From Tritrichomonas musculus (lineage: Eukaryota; Parabasalia; Tritrichomonadida; Tritrichomonadidae): a stretch of DNA of 64,000 nt. The notes beneath the pieces are model-generated. The model was not told the DNA's origin, did no database searches, and was given only the letters and a program-made list of their open reading frames with translations. Positions within the stretch are counted from its first letter, which is position 1, and each line of letters starts with the position of its first letter. The position numbers and the translations under genes are program-made. The DNA is taken from contig JAPFFF010000006.1 in the NCBI GenBank assembly GCA_039105265.1, positions 62,001 to 126,000 of the forward strand, read 5' to 3'. Positions 38,602 through 49,256 of the stretch are shown here, piece by piece.

Positions 38602-40023
38602 TTACTCTATCTTAACTAAATTGTATACTCTTTGCATTTTACCTTTCTCTCTGTTATATCTACTTCTTATTTCATATCCCTCAGGCACTTCCTTCTCGTT
38701 TTTAAACCCAAAGTGCTGATATAACTGTTTTTTGCCATTAAACTCTCTGTTCAAATCATTTTCGTTTATCATTATTGTATCCTTATTTGTTTCTTCCTCC
38801 TGTTCTGTCTCTTCAACAATAACTTCTCCAATCTTGCTCATGTATCTTATCCATGAATCTTTGTCCATTGATTGCCATGCATTAGCTCTCAATTGATTTA
38901 ATCTTGTCTTATATCTGTTCTTGGCTACCTTGTATGTAAACTTCTCTTCTGGTACCTTTACTTGCCTCATGTATAGATAAGCTGTTGAATTCTCGTTCCT
39001 GTTTCGTCCTACAAACTGTTCAACTGATGATACGGTATCTAATGGGGTCTGAATGAATATAGACAATAGATTTTCCTTCAGTGACTGACCTGATTGGATA
39101 CATGAAGTAGCAATAACTATATCAACGTCCTCCGTGCTAACAAACTTGCCTTCATCACTTATCTCTACTTCCTTCTTATCAGAGTTGTACAATGCTTTAT
39201 TAAGTTCATTGTCGATACACTCCTTTAATCGTTCACATTCATTCTTGTCTTCTATCTTAATTAATATCTTATCATACCTCTTTATCTCTTCGAGTACTTG
39301 CTTAGCTATAGTCTCTCTTTGCTCTTGCATATTGCTTCTCAGCTTGTATAGATATATCGTTCTGTGGTATTTGATTTCAGCTAATGGGTTTATCTTTTCG
39401 TATTCTTCAAAGACTGATAGGCAAGAAATGTCAGATGCTGTAGCAGTAATCAAGCCTACTTTATTAAACTCTCTACAGATCTCTATTAACGATATGTGTT
39501 CTAGTAGTAGGTGTGCTTCATCAATAAGGAGTGTGTATTCACTGTTGAAATCTATTTGGTGGTGATAGAAATGCTCTATGATTCCTCCAAGACACTTAGA
39601 TGCGGTAGAGAATGTAGTTATAACAACAGATATAAAGTGCTTGATGGCTTCCTTAAACTCTTTAAACGCCCCTTCCTTTACACATAACTTTATCATTTCA
39701 TCTATGTTCTCGGGGTGATTGTTGTTTAATGCTACATACAACTTAGAGTAGAACTCCGCAGCGATGTTAATGGTAGGCACGATGAGTATGAACTTGTTAT
39801 CAGGTACTGTGTTATAGATCCATTTCCTTATTGCTGTTGATTTGCCTGAACCAATTGGTGCTTGGCAGATGAACTTCTTTATGGCTTTCTCTATGGTTAT
39901 CTCTTCTTCTTCTACGCTCAAGCCGAGCTCTCGCTGCGAGGCGCTTTTAGTATAAGTTATCTCATATGATTTAACGGGAAGGCTCTCAAACACATTCCAG
40001 TCAACATACTGCTTGTTTGTCAT
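38602..40023 (-). CDS. SF2 DEAH-box helicase
   Basis: 473 residues. Motif I is QAPIGSGKST (54-63), motif II is DEAH in LLIDEAH (168-171), motif III is TATAS (193-197) and motif VI is EQFVGRNRNENS (335-346). All the key residues of a superfamily 2 helicase/ATPase are present. The early KFILIVPTINIAAE also fits motif Ia. It has no close match in my memory; arrangement and length recall origin-binding or phage/plasmid SF2 helicases rather than the host's large RNA helicases. The C-terminus is basic (YEIRSRYNREKGKMQRVYN). The stop overlaps TAAA. It lies beside long repeat arrays rich in palindromes, so a replication role for a mobile element is plausible but unproven. Confidence 0.8.
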   Translation of the reverse strand: MTNKQYVDWNVFESLPVKSYEITYTKSASQRELGLSVEEEEITIEKAIKKFICQAPIGSGKSTAIRKWIYNTVPDNKFILIVPTINIAAEFYSKLYVALNNNHPENIDEMIKLCVKEGAFKEFKEAIKHFISVVITTFSTASKCLGGIIEHFYHHQIDFNSEYTLLIDEAHLLLEHISLIEICREFNKVGLITATASDISCLSVFEEYEKINPLAEIKYHRTIYLYKLRSNMQEQRETIAKQVLEEIKRYDKILIKIEDKNECERLKECIDNELNKALYNSDKKEVEISDEGKFVSTEDVDIVIATSCIQSGQSLKENLLSIFIQTPLDTVSSVEQFVGRNRNENSTAYLYMRQVKVPEEKFTYKVAKNRYKTRLNQLRANAWQSMDKDSWIRYMSKIGEVIVEETEQEEETNKDTIMINENDLNREFNGKKQLYQHFGFKNEKEVPEGYEIRSRYNREKGKMQRVYNLVKIE

Positions 40024-40376
40024 TTGGACAAGAATAAAAACAAAAAAAAGAAAACAAATGATGTGTATTTAATTGGATGTGTATTTGTGCTTATGAGGGT
40101 GTTGTGTTTTCTATGATAAGTAGATGCTTGTATGTTTACTAGGTTCTTAATGGTATTATACTTATGAAGGTAAATATTTGGTCACGTTACTGACACAAAA
40201 TCTGACGCCTAGTATAGAAGCTTGTGGAAATTGTGTCATAGCGTGACAGAATTGACACAAGGTATAGGCAGAGGGAACATAGCGACCGCGGCCGTATGCG
40301 AAGCTCCAAGCGAAGGCGTGCCTGAGCTTGGCTGCGGAGCGTATAGGCTGGGGGAGAGTATCGACCACTGCCTATA
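40024..40376. other. Intergenic region with a GC-rich, palindromic patch
   Basis: Bases 40,024-40,160 are AT-rich. From 40,161 the GC content jumps. GTATAGGCAG (40,262) and CTGCCTATAC (about 40,368) form a 10-bp inverted repeat around a GC-rich core containing CGACCGCGGCCGTATGCG. Just beyond it the sequence TATACTACT (40,378-40,386) is the complement of AGTAGTATA at 10,131, and the hAT-like frame ends there. Confidence 0.5.
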
Positions 40377-41354
40377 CTATACTACTTTTGAGATTTCATG
40401 TAACCGTTTAACAATATTATTGAGTTCTGGATTTCTTTCTGTGCAAGTTGTATATGCTCTGTGTACTCGATGACATAAACAAGGAACATAAATGATCTTT
40501 TTAATATTAGGAATTTGTTTATGGTATAATGAGAATCTCCATTTCGGACTGAAAGCTTTTTTCTGTGCTGTGTTTCCGTCGCAGACTACTGTTCCTATAT
40601 CGATTTTAGTGAGATTGAGTGATTGAAAACCTTTCATAATACTAGCAACATAATGAACTGCTTTCCCTCCTTCCATTCGAATTGTATCGAATGGATAGGA
40701 GGGAAGATCTGTAAATGGTGATTCCAAAACGAAATGCAATTTTTGATAATTAGCTGTTTTTCCTTCATCTAGAGCTAAAGAAACGTATGGTAATTCTTCG
40801 AATTTCTGTAATATTTTTCTGTGTTTTTGAAATGCTACATTGATAAATATTTGTCTGAGTTTATCTCTTCGTAAATGTTTGAATGCTCTTTTAGCTTTTT
40901 GATAAGGATTGTTAAGATCATAAAGAGATATTCCGTATGCTATAAATTTGATCGCTAACTGATAAAAATAATCTGAACTTAATACATCTAAAGCAAGGTT
41001 ATGTTTTCCTGTGAACATCGCCATATCTTCATAAAGCGAATCTTCTGTTAAGTTAAATAAATGACCTTTCGGGCTGCTACTTGAAAAGAATTGGTCAAAT
41101 GATGGGCTTAAACATGGAATTCCAGGAGAGCAAACGTGTTCATGGGTCTGGAGCCAATTCTTATAGTGATCTTCACGAACGGGTTTCATTGAGCACCAAC
41201 AGCGAACGCCATCAGCATTTAACAATGTTTCAATGCATCGAACTGAATAATGAGTTTTGTCAATCTTGAGCTTTTCATATCTGTGAATTTCTCCTCTTTC
41301 TAGATCTGGATATGTAACAATCCTGCTAACAGGTTGTGTGCTTTGGTCAGCCAT
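40377..41354 (-). pseudogene. hAT-like transposase, C-terminally truncated
   Basis: 325 residues, against 550-700 for whole hAT transposases. A possible zinc finger comes first (CWCSMKPVREDHYKNWLQTH, then EHVC). The core has VSLALDEGKTANYQKLHF near 190, VVCDGNTAQKKAF near 255 and VPCLCHRVHRAYTTC near 290, matching the hAT order of catalytic Asp, V-x-D-x-x-N and C-x-x-H. The frame stops right after this last motif, at a possible element boundary (AGTAGTATA complement), so the C-terminal catalytic and dimerisation parts are absent. The remaining reading frame has no internal stop, so truncation may be recent. Confidence 0.65.
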
Positions 41355-41447
41355 CTGAACAATGAACTATAAAAAATGAAATAAAACACTGATTAGAATT
41401 TGACCTTGATTTGACCTTTCTTGCCACTGGTTAAATCTATTGAATTT

Positions 41448-41778
41448 ATTGGGTTAAATTACCAGCTAACCCAATGACCTAAAAAGGCCAAATTTTCAGA
41501 AGAATATGGTTAAATAATTAACCTTTTGGGTTTTGGGTAATTTACCCAAACAAAGCTATTTAAAATTATTTACCGTATATAAATAAATAAATACTCTTTT
41601 TTAATATAAATATATCGTTCAATTTTGAATTAATTAATAAAATTATTAGAAAAATATGATATTTACTATTAATAAAATATAAAAAAAGTTATTTTTTTAA
41701 TTATTTCTGAATGTATTGAAATATTTTTACCCAAATATGCTTACCCAATGGGTAGGGTTAAAAAAACAATAACCCAAT
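41448..41778. mobile_element. Small MITE-like element with ATTGGGTTA ends
   Basis: ATTGGGTTA at 41,448 is mirrored by TAACCCAAT at 41,770-41,778. Further GGGTTA/TAACCC and GGGTAA/TTACCC pairs inside allow extensive folding. It lies directly upstream of the hAT-like gene. The boundaries are weak. Confidence 0.35.
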
Positions 41779-41810
41779 AGAATTTGGGTAAAAAACGCAT
41801 GATTATTCTT

Positions 41811-41952
41811 CTTCTTTGTTCGAACTTCTTCTTCTTTGTTCGAACTTCTTCTTCTTGGTCTGAACATCTTCTTCTTTGTTCGAACTTCTTCTTCTTTGTT
41901 TGAACTTCTTCTTCTTTGTTTGAACTTCTTCTTCTTGGTTTGAACGTCTTCT
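41811..41952 (+). repeat. 20-bp tandem repeat, about seven copies
   Basis: The unit CGAACTTCTTCTTCTTTGTT repeats on an exact 20-bp period with a few substitutions. It then runs into CGTCGTCATTCGAGTCCCG repeats (41,970-42,050). The period is not a multiple of three, so it is non-coding. Confidence 0.85.
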
Positions 41953-42199
41953 TCATTTGAACATCTTTTTCGTCGTCATTCGAGTCCCGTATTTCTTTGA
42001 GAATCGTCGTCATTCGAGTCCCGCAATTCTTCGAACATCGTCGTCATTTGAATATCGGAATCATTCATTCATTACTCAAAATAATAAATATAAATTAAAG
42101 TTTTTGGAAAATAAAGCGCCAAAAAAATCTCACAAAAAGTTGAAAAATTTCTTCACAATTCCTCTCAAAAAGTTTTCTCAGAAAAAGTGGTGTATTAGC

Positions 42200-42425
42200 A
42201 AACCATTCCCCAATTTATCGATATTTATCGCTAAAAAATTTACAATTCATCGGATCGTGAGACCATTTATCGGACGGTTACCTTTCGATAAGACCATTTA
42301 TCGGACGGTTAGAAAAACGTATTTATCGATACTCATCATTCATCGGACGGTTTTTTATCGATATTATCGGATTATCGATAAACATCCGATGACCAATAAA
42401 ACGGTTTATCGATAAGCATCCCTGA
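42200..42425. repeat. TTTATCGGACGGTT / TTATCGATA repeats
   Basis: CATTTATCGGACGGTTA occurs at about 42,260 and 42,290, a variant near 42,340, and TTATCGAT/ATCGATAA palindromes occur at least five times. A 152-codon frame crosses this region but starts with TTG within the preceding tandem repeats. Confidence 0.6.
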
Positions 42426-42464
42426 TATATAAACATTTATATGAATATATTTTTTTAAAAAATG

Positions 42465-42712
42465 TTAAGGTACAAATTCAGTACGTTTAGTAACCGCAAT
42501 TTTTTTTGACATTCTCAAAGAATAAAATGACATGTTAAATAAAAAACGATTATTTTCATCCATTTCATATAACATGTCATAATGTTTATTTAAATTGTAA
42601 AATAAGTGTCAAAAACAAACCTAGTCAATTTAAACTTTTTCAGAGACATGCAACTATTCAAATAATAAACGTTCTCCTACTCAAAAAATAACGTACTGGA
42701 TTTGTACCTTAA
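42465..42712. mobile_element. 248-bp MITE with 23-bp inverted ends
   Basis: TTAAGGTACAAATTCAGTAC at the left is matched by the complement of GTACTGGATTTGTACCTTAA at the right, one base different over more than 20 bp. It contains no gene. The ends resemble those of the 5,452-8,352 element, so both may have been moved by the same transposase. Confidence 0.75.
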
Positions 42713-42973
42713 TCAAAAAGATTATTTATTCAATTTTATAAAACAATTATTTAAAACTTTTTCAATTTTGAAATTTTGTAAACTAATCAAAATTTGACAA
42801 AATTAAATTTCTTTTTATACTGGAAATTATTAGATAAAATTTTGATATTTTTAAATATATATAAATATAAATAAAAGGTACAAAAACTCTATTTTTCGGA
42901 CAAAACTTTTTCTATATTTGTGAATTATTTTATAAAGTCATATAAAAAATACATAACGAACAAATTTTTCTGA

Positions 42974-44542
42974 ATGAAAAGCAAGATAGGTCAATCTGAA
43001 TTTAGAACCCCTCTTAATGACCCAAAAATTCAAAGAATGATTGATCTGAAACGGCGTAGCACCGATACTTTTAATAATTCATATAATGATAAATCAAATC
43101 ACCAAATCTTTGAGCATTTTCTTATTGTTGGCGCTCCTCCAGACATTGAAAGCAAAAGCAAGAACGTAAAACCTCGTATTTTGTTTGTTTACCCATCGAA
43201 CAATTTACAATTAACCACCGAAGATATAAATATTATACCAGACTTTTGTTTTTCAAAAGGGTTTTCCCAATCTTCATCATTAGCATTCGATTCTGATCAT
43301 GTTATTGAAGCAGAATTTGTTTTTCGTTTACATCCGAGCGGCCTTTATGGTGTATGTAGTCGCTGCTTTGTTAACCCTTCTCGAATTCCTTTTTTTGCAT
43401 CAAATGAGACGGTGAACTATCCTTTTTGTTATTGTTTTATTACAAAGTATCCAATATTTTCAGTCCATTTTACTATTCTTTACTACTTCACTCTTCTAAT
43501 TGATCGGCTTGTTGATCCAGCCGGTGATCGTTTATTTAAGAAAGAACGAGATAGTGGATCACAAGGTGATTCAATTCCTGATTTAATCTCAACCCACAAC
43601 TTTTCAACTTGGAAGGGCTTTAAGATTCCATTTGTTATCAAAAAAGAATTATTTTTTCTTTACAGAATTCATAAGCATACTTCAGAAAACAAATGCGCAA
43701 GTATCGAATTGTCAGATGATCTAAAAGTTTTTATACCATCATATCTGGATTATGACGAGCTAATTGGCAACTGCTGTTTCGATGCCCTTTTTTCTTCATT
43801 ATCAATTTCTAACATAGTTCAAATATTCACTAATGTTTTACTCGAAGAAAGAACAATATTATATTCTGAAAATGTCGAAAAAGTAACACTTTCGGTACTC
43901 GCGCTCACTGCTATTTTCCACAAATTTGATCTTCTTTGTAATATTTATGCGATTTTACCAAAATCGCATGCAATAATTCTTCAATCTCCCTTTCCTTATT
44001 TGATTGGTGCTTGCTTTCGCCCTGATGATGAATTACTCGAAGAGAATTGCTTTGTCAACCTTGACACTAACAAAATTGAACGAGAAAAAATACATGTGAG
44101 AAATCCACAAGCACATAATATTATTCGAAAGCTGAATAAAATTTTTGAAAAACATGAAGATAAAATAACTGTTCCTGATAGTTCTGAGTTTGAAAAATAT
44201 GATGAATTTTTGAATAATGTTCACGTTTATTCAAGGCCAATTCACTCTCTTTTAATGTACCAAACAAAATTTGTTATTCATCCTTTAATTGTTCGAAAAA
44301 TAATCAAATGTTTTGTGACCGAATTTTATGACAAATTAACAGATATAGTTACACCTTGTTTCGTATCCGATTCAACTGATTCTAATAATCCAATAACTGT
44401 ATTTAATAAAAATCTTTTCTTGAAGTATATAGATAATACTTCAAAAGATTTTTATGAGTTATTTTTGCAAACCTCGATATTCGATATGTATACAGAAAAT
44501 AAAATAGCCGAATTGGAAAAGAAGAGAAAAGCGAAAGATTAA
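42974..44542 (+). CDS. DENN-domain protein (Rab exchange factor type)
   Basis: 522 residues with the three-part DENN layout. A u-DENN portion (IFEHFLIVGAPPDIESKS, KPRILFVYPSNN, FRLHPSGLYGVCSRCF) is followed by a central DENN (FDALFSSLSISNIVQIFTNV, LLEERTILYSENVEKVTLS, LPKSHAIILQSPFPYLIGAC) and a helical d-DENN end. DENN proteins activate Rab GTPases at membranes, so a role in vesicle traffic is likely. No other domain is attached. The start is the first ATG, 17 codons before the first conserved stretch. Confidence 0.88.
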   Translation: MKSKIGQSEFRTPLNDPKIQRMIDLKRRSTDTFNNSYNDKSNHQIFEHFLIVGAPPDIESKSKNVKPRILFVYPSNNLQLTTEDINIIPDFCFSKGFSQSSSLAFDSDHVIEAEFVFRLHPSGLYGVCSRCFVNPSRIPFFASNETVNYPFCYCFITKYPIFSVHFTILYYFTLLIDRLVDPAGDRLFKKERDSGSQGDSIPDLISTHNFSTWKGFKIPFVIKKELFFLYRIHKHTSENKCASIELSDDLKVFIPSYLDYDELIGNCCFDALFSSLSISNIVQIFTNVLLEERTILYSENVEKVTLSVLALTAIFHKFDLLCNIYAILPKSHAIILQSPFPYLIGACFRPDDELLEENCFVNLDTNKIEREKIHVRNPQAHNIIRKLNKIFEKHEDKITVPDSSEFEKYDEFLNNVHVYSRPIHSLLMYQTKFVIHPLIVRKIIKCFVTEFYDKLTDIVTPCFVSDSTDSNNPITVFNKNLFLKYIDNTSKDFYELFLQTSIFDMYTENKIAELEKKRKAKD

Positions 44543-44729
44543 GGAAAAATTAGAATGTTTTTAAAAACATATTTTTTATATTATATATTATTATTAGATA
44601 AACCATATATATATTATTATTTTTTCGTTTACTTTTTTAAATATGTATGATTTTGGTTATTAATTTGAGATGCTATATCTATATCCAATACTGGTAGTAT
44701 TTTAGATATTGTAAAATTTTAATCTCTAT

Positions 44730-45622
44730 ATAGGGGATTCAACCGTAAAAAAAGTGACACATTTTTAAAACTTTAATATTTTTTAATAAAAATATTATCA
44801 TTTTGTAGATAATTTGCTAAATAATCGAACATTAATTTTTGGGAAAAAATTGTCTATCATGTCATGAAAGGGAATGGATTTTTTAATTGAATGCCTTTCT
44901 TATATTTTTTATTTCACATTTCAAACTCAATTTACATATAAATAATAGGGTTTATATCATTTCCAGTTATTTTAAACCAGATAAAAAAAGGCAAATACAT
45001 TTATTGTTCTTGTTCTAGTATTTTTTTTTTATTTATTTCTGCTAATTGACAGTTATTTTTTTTTATCATCCGATATCAAGATTCACTTCTAAAAAATATC
45101 AATGCCAATGCTTTTATTAATACATTAATATTGTAAAGCCAACTTTTTAATTTAAAATTTTTAGTTAAAAATTTAAAGATTAGAATTAAAAAATTTTTAC
45201 ATTAAAAACGATATTATTATCACCATAAAATATTAGTTATGAATCATGAAAAGATGTGCGATATTTCCTTATAGATTTTTATAATTGATGTTTGATATGA
45301 TTTGAATCTTTTTCTAAATTCATTAAATTCAAGTTTTTTTTCATTGAATTATATGTTTTTGTTTATGAATAAAATAACTATTCTATTGCATTTAAAATGA
45401 ATTGTCTTTTTTTGGTTCATAAATTAAGCATTTTTCATATAACATTTCATCCCAACTTTCTTTTATTCCCTTTCTTGACCCTATAGATATTTTTTTATTA
45501 TAAGATATATCTTAGAATTAATAAATAATGGAGATATTATTTTAATAATAAAATAAACAAAATAATTTATTTTTATTTTTTATTCAATTTTTTGACACTT
45601 TACAAACGGCTGAATCCCCTAT
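44730..45622. mobile_element. 893-bp nonautonomous hAT-type element
   Basis: Inverted ends ATAGGGGATTCAACCG and ATAGGGGATTCAGCCG continue as GTAAAAAAAGTGACAC versus TTTGTAAAGTGTCAAA. The flanks are an exact 8-bp duplication, ATCTCTAT, at 44,722-44,729 and 45,623-45,630, which fits hAT insertion. The interior is non-coding. A stub of a related end lies at 5,401-5,450. Confidence 0.8.
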
Positions 45623-46380
45623 ATCTCTATAAGATTTATGAAATTTTAATTGGTATTCAAATAAACCCCCTAAAAAACCGTTTACAATTTTTTAAGGCAG
45701 AGGTATTCATGTTATGTGACTTAACGTCTTTTTGAATTTTTCTAATCTCATTATTTCCATCAATATTAAGTTATATGCATTCAAATCAATAATTTTTAAT
45801 TGGTTGCTCGATATAATCATTTTAAGAATGTCTTACACTGTTTATTTTATAAATTTTTTAATCTGGTATATCTTTAATATTTCATTCAATCTTTATGGTT
45901 TTTGAAAATTCCAAATATATTTATATTAATACACATAAGATTAATTAAATTATTAGATTTTTCAAATTAAATTAGATTTATAAACAGAAATAAAAAGAAA
46001 TTAAAATTTTTTTCATATATAAACTTATCATATCTTTTTTTTCAGCCTAGAATTTTATATAATACTTTTCCATATGATATTTTATTATATGTATTAATGT
46101 ATATGTTGGTGCTTAAGATATTTATACGCTTAATTTTGAGAAAAAATGGTTTTGATTTTAATGGCTCATTTTAATGGTGTAAAATGTCATAAAAAGAGTT
46201 TAAAAATATGTATTTCAAGAAATAAGAAAGTATTCAAGTATATATATCACTAAACATATTTATTGTATTTTGAATATTATTTTATTTTATTTTTTATTGT
46301 AAAAATAAAATGATTAATCAAGATATTTTAATTGATTAAATGAACTTGGCTGTTTAAACTTTGAAAAAATAATATAAATA

Positions 46381-47221
46381 AGAGGAGGGTCAACTAATTG
46401 AATGGGTAATTTTTTCTCATTGTTTTCCTTTTTTTGCGTTATGTAATTAATAAATTCAGATTTTTATTTTACTTATAAATAATATAAAAATAATTATATA
46501 TAAATATTACTTTTATGATTTGATTAAGGGCAATCGATGAAAATTGGAGATTCTCAAATTCAAATAATTCAAGATAGATCAAATGATGATTTAAAAGTAT
46601 CCGCTAATATAATTAGAATAAACCATGTGAGATTCAATATTTTTACAAAATGGCTGAGATATAATCAGTTTTTTGAAATAATTACTGATGCTATTAAATC
46701 AAACATTTCCCCAAATTCAACACACCAAATCATTCGAAAACAATATATCAGATATATATGCGTATGATAAATCTATTTATTCGACTAAATCTCAAATCCC
46801 AACTACCAATATTTTTTTAGAGTCATGATAAATTACACTCGATCATTAGTTTTGTACATTCTCCCAAGCAAATATATAAATTGATTTAAAATACCGTATG
46901 AGTAATTATTTTTTATATCTATATCAATGATTAAATATGCAAGAATATTTAAAAAATATTAATATCCTATCAAGAAAAATTTGTAAAACTATAATACAAA
47001 AATTTTAAAAGAAAAAATTGAGAGAAAAAAATATTTGAATAGGCATTCAAATTAGATTAATTATGAATAAAACATTTTTATCTCAATAATATAAATAAAT
47101 TATAGAGATATTTTAGATAGAAAAACTATTATATATTATATTAAATATTATATGTACTTATGAAAAATCAAAACCAATTATACTATGAGTTTTTGTGTTA
47201 AAAATAAGTTGACCCTCCTCT
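46381..47221. mobile_element. 841-bp nonautonomous hAT-type element
   Basis: AGAGGAGGGTCAACTAATT at the left end is mirrored at the right with one difference. An exact 8-bp duplication TATAAATA lies at 46,373-46,380 and 47,222-47,229. Inside is a 76-codon ATG frame (46,537-46,767) with no recognisable domain, which I do not count as a gene. Confidence 0.8.
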
Positions 47222-47567
47222 TATAAATAATATTCTCAATTTTGAACAATTTATATCAGGAATAATGAAGTAACAATTTATAATTCCAAATAATTATGAA
47301 ATATTTTGCAGTATATATTATAAATATATTTTTTAAACTCATGATCACAAGAAAAAAAAAAGATAAACAAATTTAAAAAAATTCAGAAAATAAAAAATTT
47401 TGAATAAAAAAAAATTACTCAGAAAAAAAATCAAAAATATATAAGGCAGATAGCATTAAGAACGTATGAAATATAGCCCATAACATAAATTTTCAAGGAT
47501 TTTATCTTATATGTTGTTATTCTAATAAGTATTTATAATTCTAGAAAGGCTACAAACAGTAAATCAT

Positions 47568-47787
47568 ACTTTATGGCAACTATTAAGAAGCATTTTAATA
47601 AAATTTGGCTTATTTTAAAAGGTCAATTTAAGGCCAATTTAAGGTCAAATTTTATTAAGATATCTCCTTTTAGCTGCCATAAAGTTTTGATAGAAACCGT
47701 AACTTTTTTAAAAAAGAAAAACAACTTTTTCTTGGAATAAAAGTGTAATAAACCCTTTTTGAATTTGTTTCCTATCAAAACTTATTG
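47568..47787. other. Two overlapping fold-back repeats
   Basis: ACTTTATGGCA (47,568) to TGCCATAAAGT (ending 47,685) is a 118-bp near-palindrome with AAATTTGG/CAAATTTT in its arms. AAGTTTTGATAGAAAC (47,682) pairs with GTTTCCTATCAAAACTT (ending 47,787). Probably small fold-back transposons. The rest of 44,543-48,335 outside the two hAT-type elements is AT-rich with nothing recognisable. Confidence 0.6.
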
Positions 47788-48335
47788 GGGTGACTATTAT
47801 AATCCTTTGAAATATTACTCCATTTTCATTGAAATATTTTCTTTCAAAAGAAACAACTTTTTAATGATATTCAAAATTGAGAATTTAATATCTCTAACAA
47901 AAGTTCTCCATAGCCATTTAGTCATAGAAATATAATTTATATTAATATCTCGAAATCAAACGTATAAAACATTATATACTTTCTATTATAGCATAAATAT
48001 AAAATATTTAAAATAATATTTAATTATCTATCGAATTTCTAGATCTCTTCATGAATACCTTTTAAGGCTCTAAAAAATGAGTCCTACAAAATACCTCTAT
48101 TCTTTTTAATACATTTGATATCCAGCAATTATTATTCAGATCATAAATATAAAAAAATATGATTTTCGATGTAGTTATATATCCAGACAGGATCATTATT
48201 CCCTTTTGAGATTATATAATATTTTAATCAGTATTAATAGCTAATAATTAATACACCATATTATTTTCGACTCGTCACAAAAACAGAAATTTAAGGTTTT
48301 TTTTCAAATATAAGTTTAATAAAATAACAATTGGC

Positions 48336-49256
48336 TTAATGATTTGTTTGTTCTTTTAAGATTTCAAGTTGAGACTTTGAATCACGCACTTGCTGCTGCA
48401 AAACCTGTAGGAGTTCTAATTCTTCATGCCTAGTCATTTGTACTCCTTTAGCCTTGTTATCAAGTTCAACTGAAAGACGTTCTGTTGTTTCAACAAGTGC
48501 ACTAATAGCTGTGTCAATTTGTTCAATTGTATCAGTAATGTTATCAAGATTAGGGGCTTTCAAACGATTTGTGTTTGTTGCTTGAGCTATTTTCTCATGA
48601 AGTATTTCAAGCTGCTTTTGCTTTTTTTGGAGTTGTGAAGAGGAATCATTATATCTTTGAATTAAATTAGCTCTAGTTTTTGAAGTCTGTATTAAAAAGT
48701 CACGGTTCCTTCTCTCTAATTTTCCTCTCTTTTTTACTAGTGGTGTATATACTGTAAGAGGAAAAGTTCGATTATTAATAAAGTTTCCAAATTCTTCAAC
48801 GAGTGATTGGTCTATTGGCGGTTCTGGGAAACCAATACAAACAATTGGATATGTTAAATTTTTCGGTAAGCGATTTCCAGATGTAATATATTCAAAGCGG
48901 ACATAAGATGTTATTGCGCCAATTATCTGAAAAGAGACATATGGAAGAGATTTAGGTAATGAAACTTTATTTTGTTCTACCAACACTGTTTCGTTATCTT
49001 TGGTCATTAAAACAGGTAACTTTAAAGACAGAATATGTGACAAAAACTCGTTGGATAAGTCTGATAGAGTGCAATAAACTACTTGCTTATTAAGATAAAC
49101 TGTAACTCTTCCATCAGCTATTGCTTGAAGAGCTATTGTCGATACAAAATCTCTTAAATCATCAAATCGAATTGAATTACTTTCTTTAACATCAGAAAAA
49201 ACACTTCTAATAATTGGATATGGAGCATCTTCTACATCATATTCATCGTTTGACAT
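48336..49256 (-). CDS. Coiled-coil protein, unknown
   Basis: 306 residues. The N-terminal 175 are a mixed alpha/beta domain (RFDDLRDFVSTIALQAIAD, LPYVSFQIIGAITSYVRFE). A basic stretch (LVKKRGKLERRNRDFL) and about 115 residues of coiled coil follow (SSQLQKKQKQLEILHEKIA, HEELELLQVLQQQVRDSKS). No signal peptide or membrane segment. The layout resembles many trichomonad cytoskeletal or adaptor proteins, but I do not recognise a family. Confidence 0.75.
   Translation of the reverse strand: MSNDEYDVEDAPYPIIRSVFSDVKESNSIRFDDLRDFVSTIALQAIADGRVTVYLNKQVVYCTLSDLSNEFLSHILSLKLPVLMTKDNETVLVEQNKVSLPKSLPYVSFQIIGAITSYVRFEYITSGNRLPKNLTYPIVCIGFPEPPIDQSLVEEFGNFINNRTFPLTVYTPLVKKRGKLERRNRDFLIQTSKTRANLIQRYNDSSSQLQKKQKQLEILHEKIAQATNTNRLKAPNLDNITDTIEQIDTAISALVETTERLSVELDNKAKGVQMTRHEELELLQVLQQQVRDSKSQLEILKEQTNH

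Noticed and set aside
38602-40023. The helicase as a Helitron or Polinton helicase
   Set aside because: The motifs are SF2 DEAH, not the SF1 Pif1-like helicase of Helitrons. It lies outside the Polinton's terminal repeats and no Rep domain is near.
41957-42415. 152-codon frame over simple repeats
   Set aside because: It has a TTG start, overlaps tandem repeats and resembles no protein.
46537-46767. 76-codon ATG frame
   Set aside because: It lies inside a nonautonomous transposon and shows no domain.
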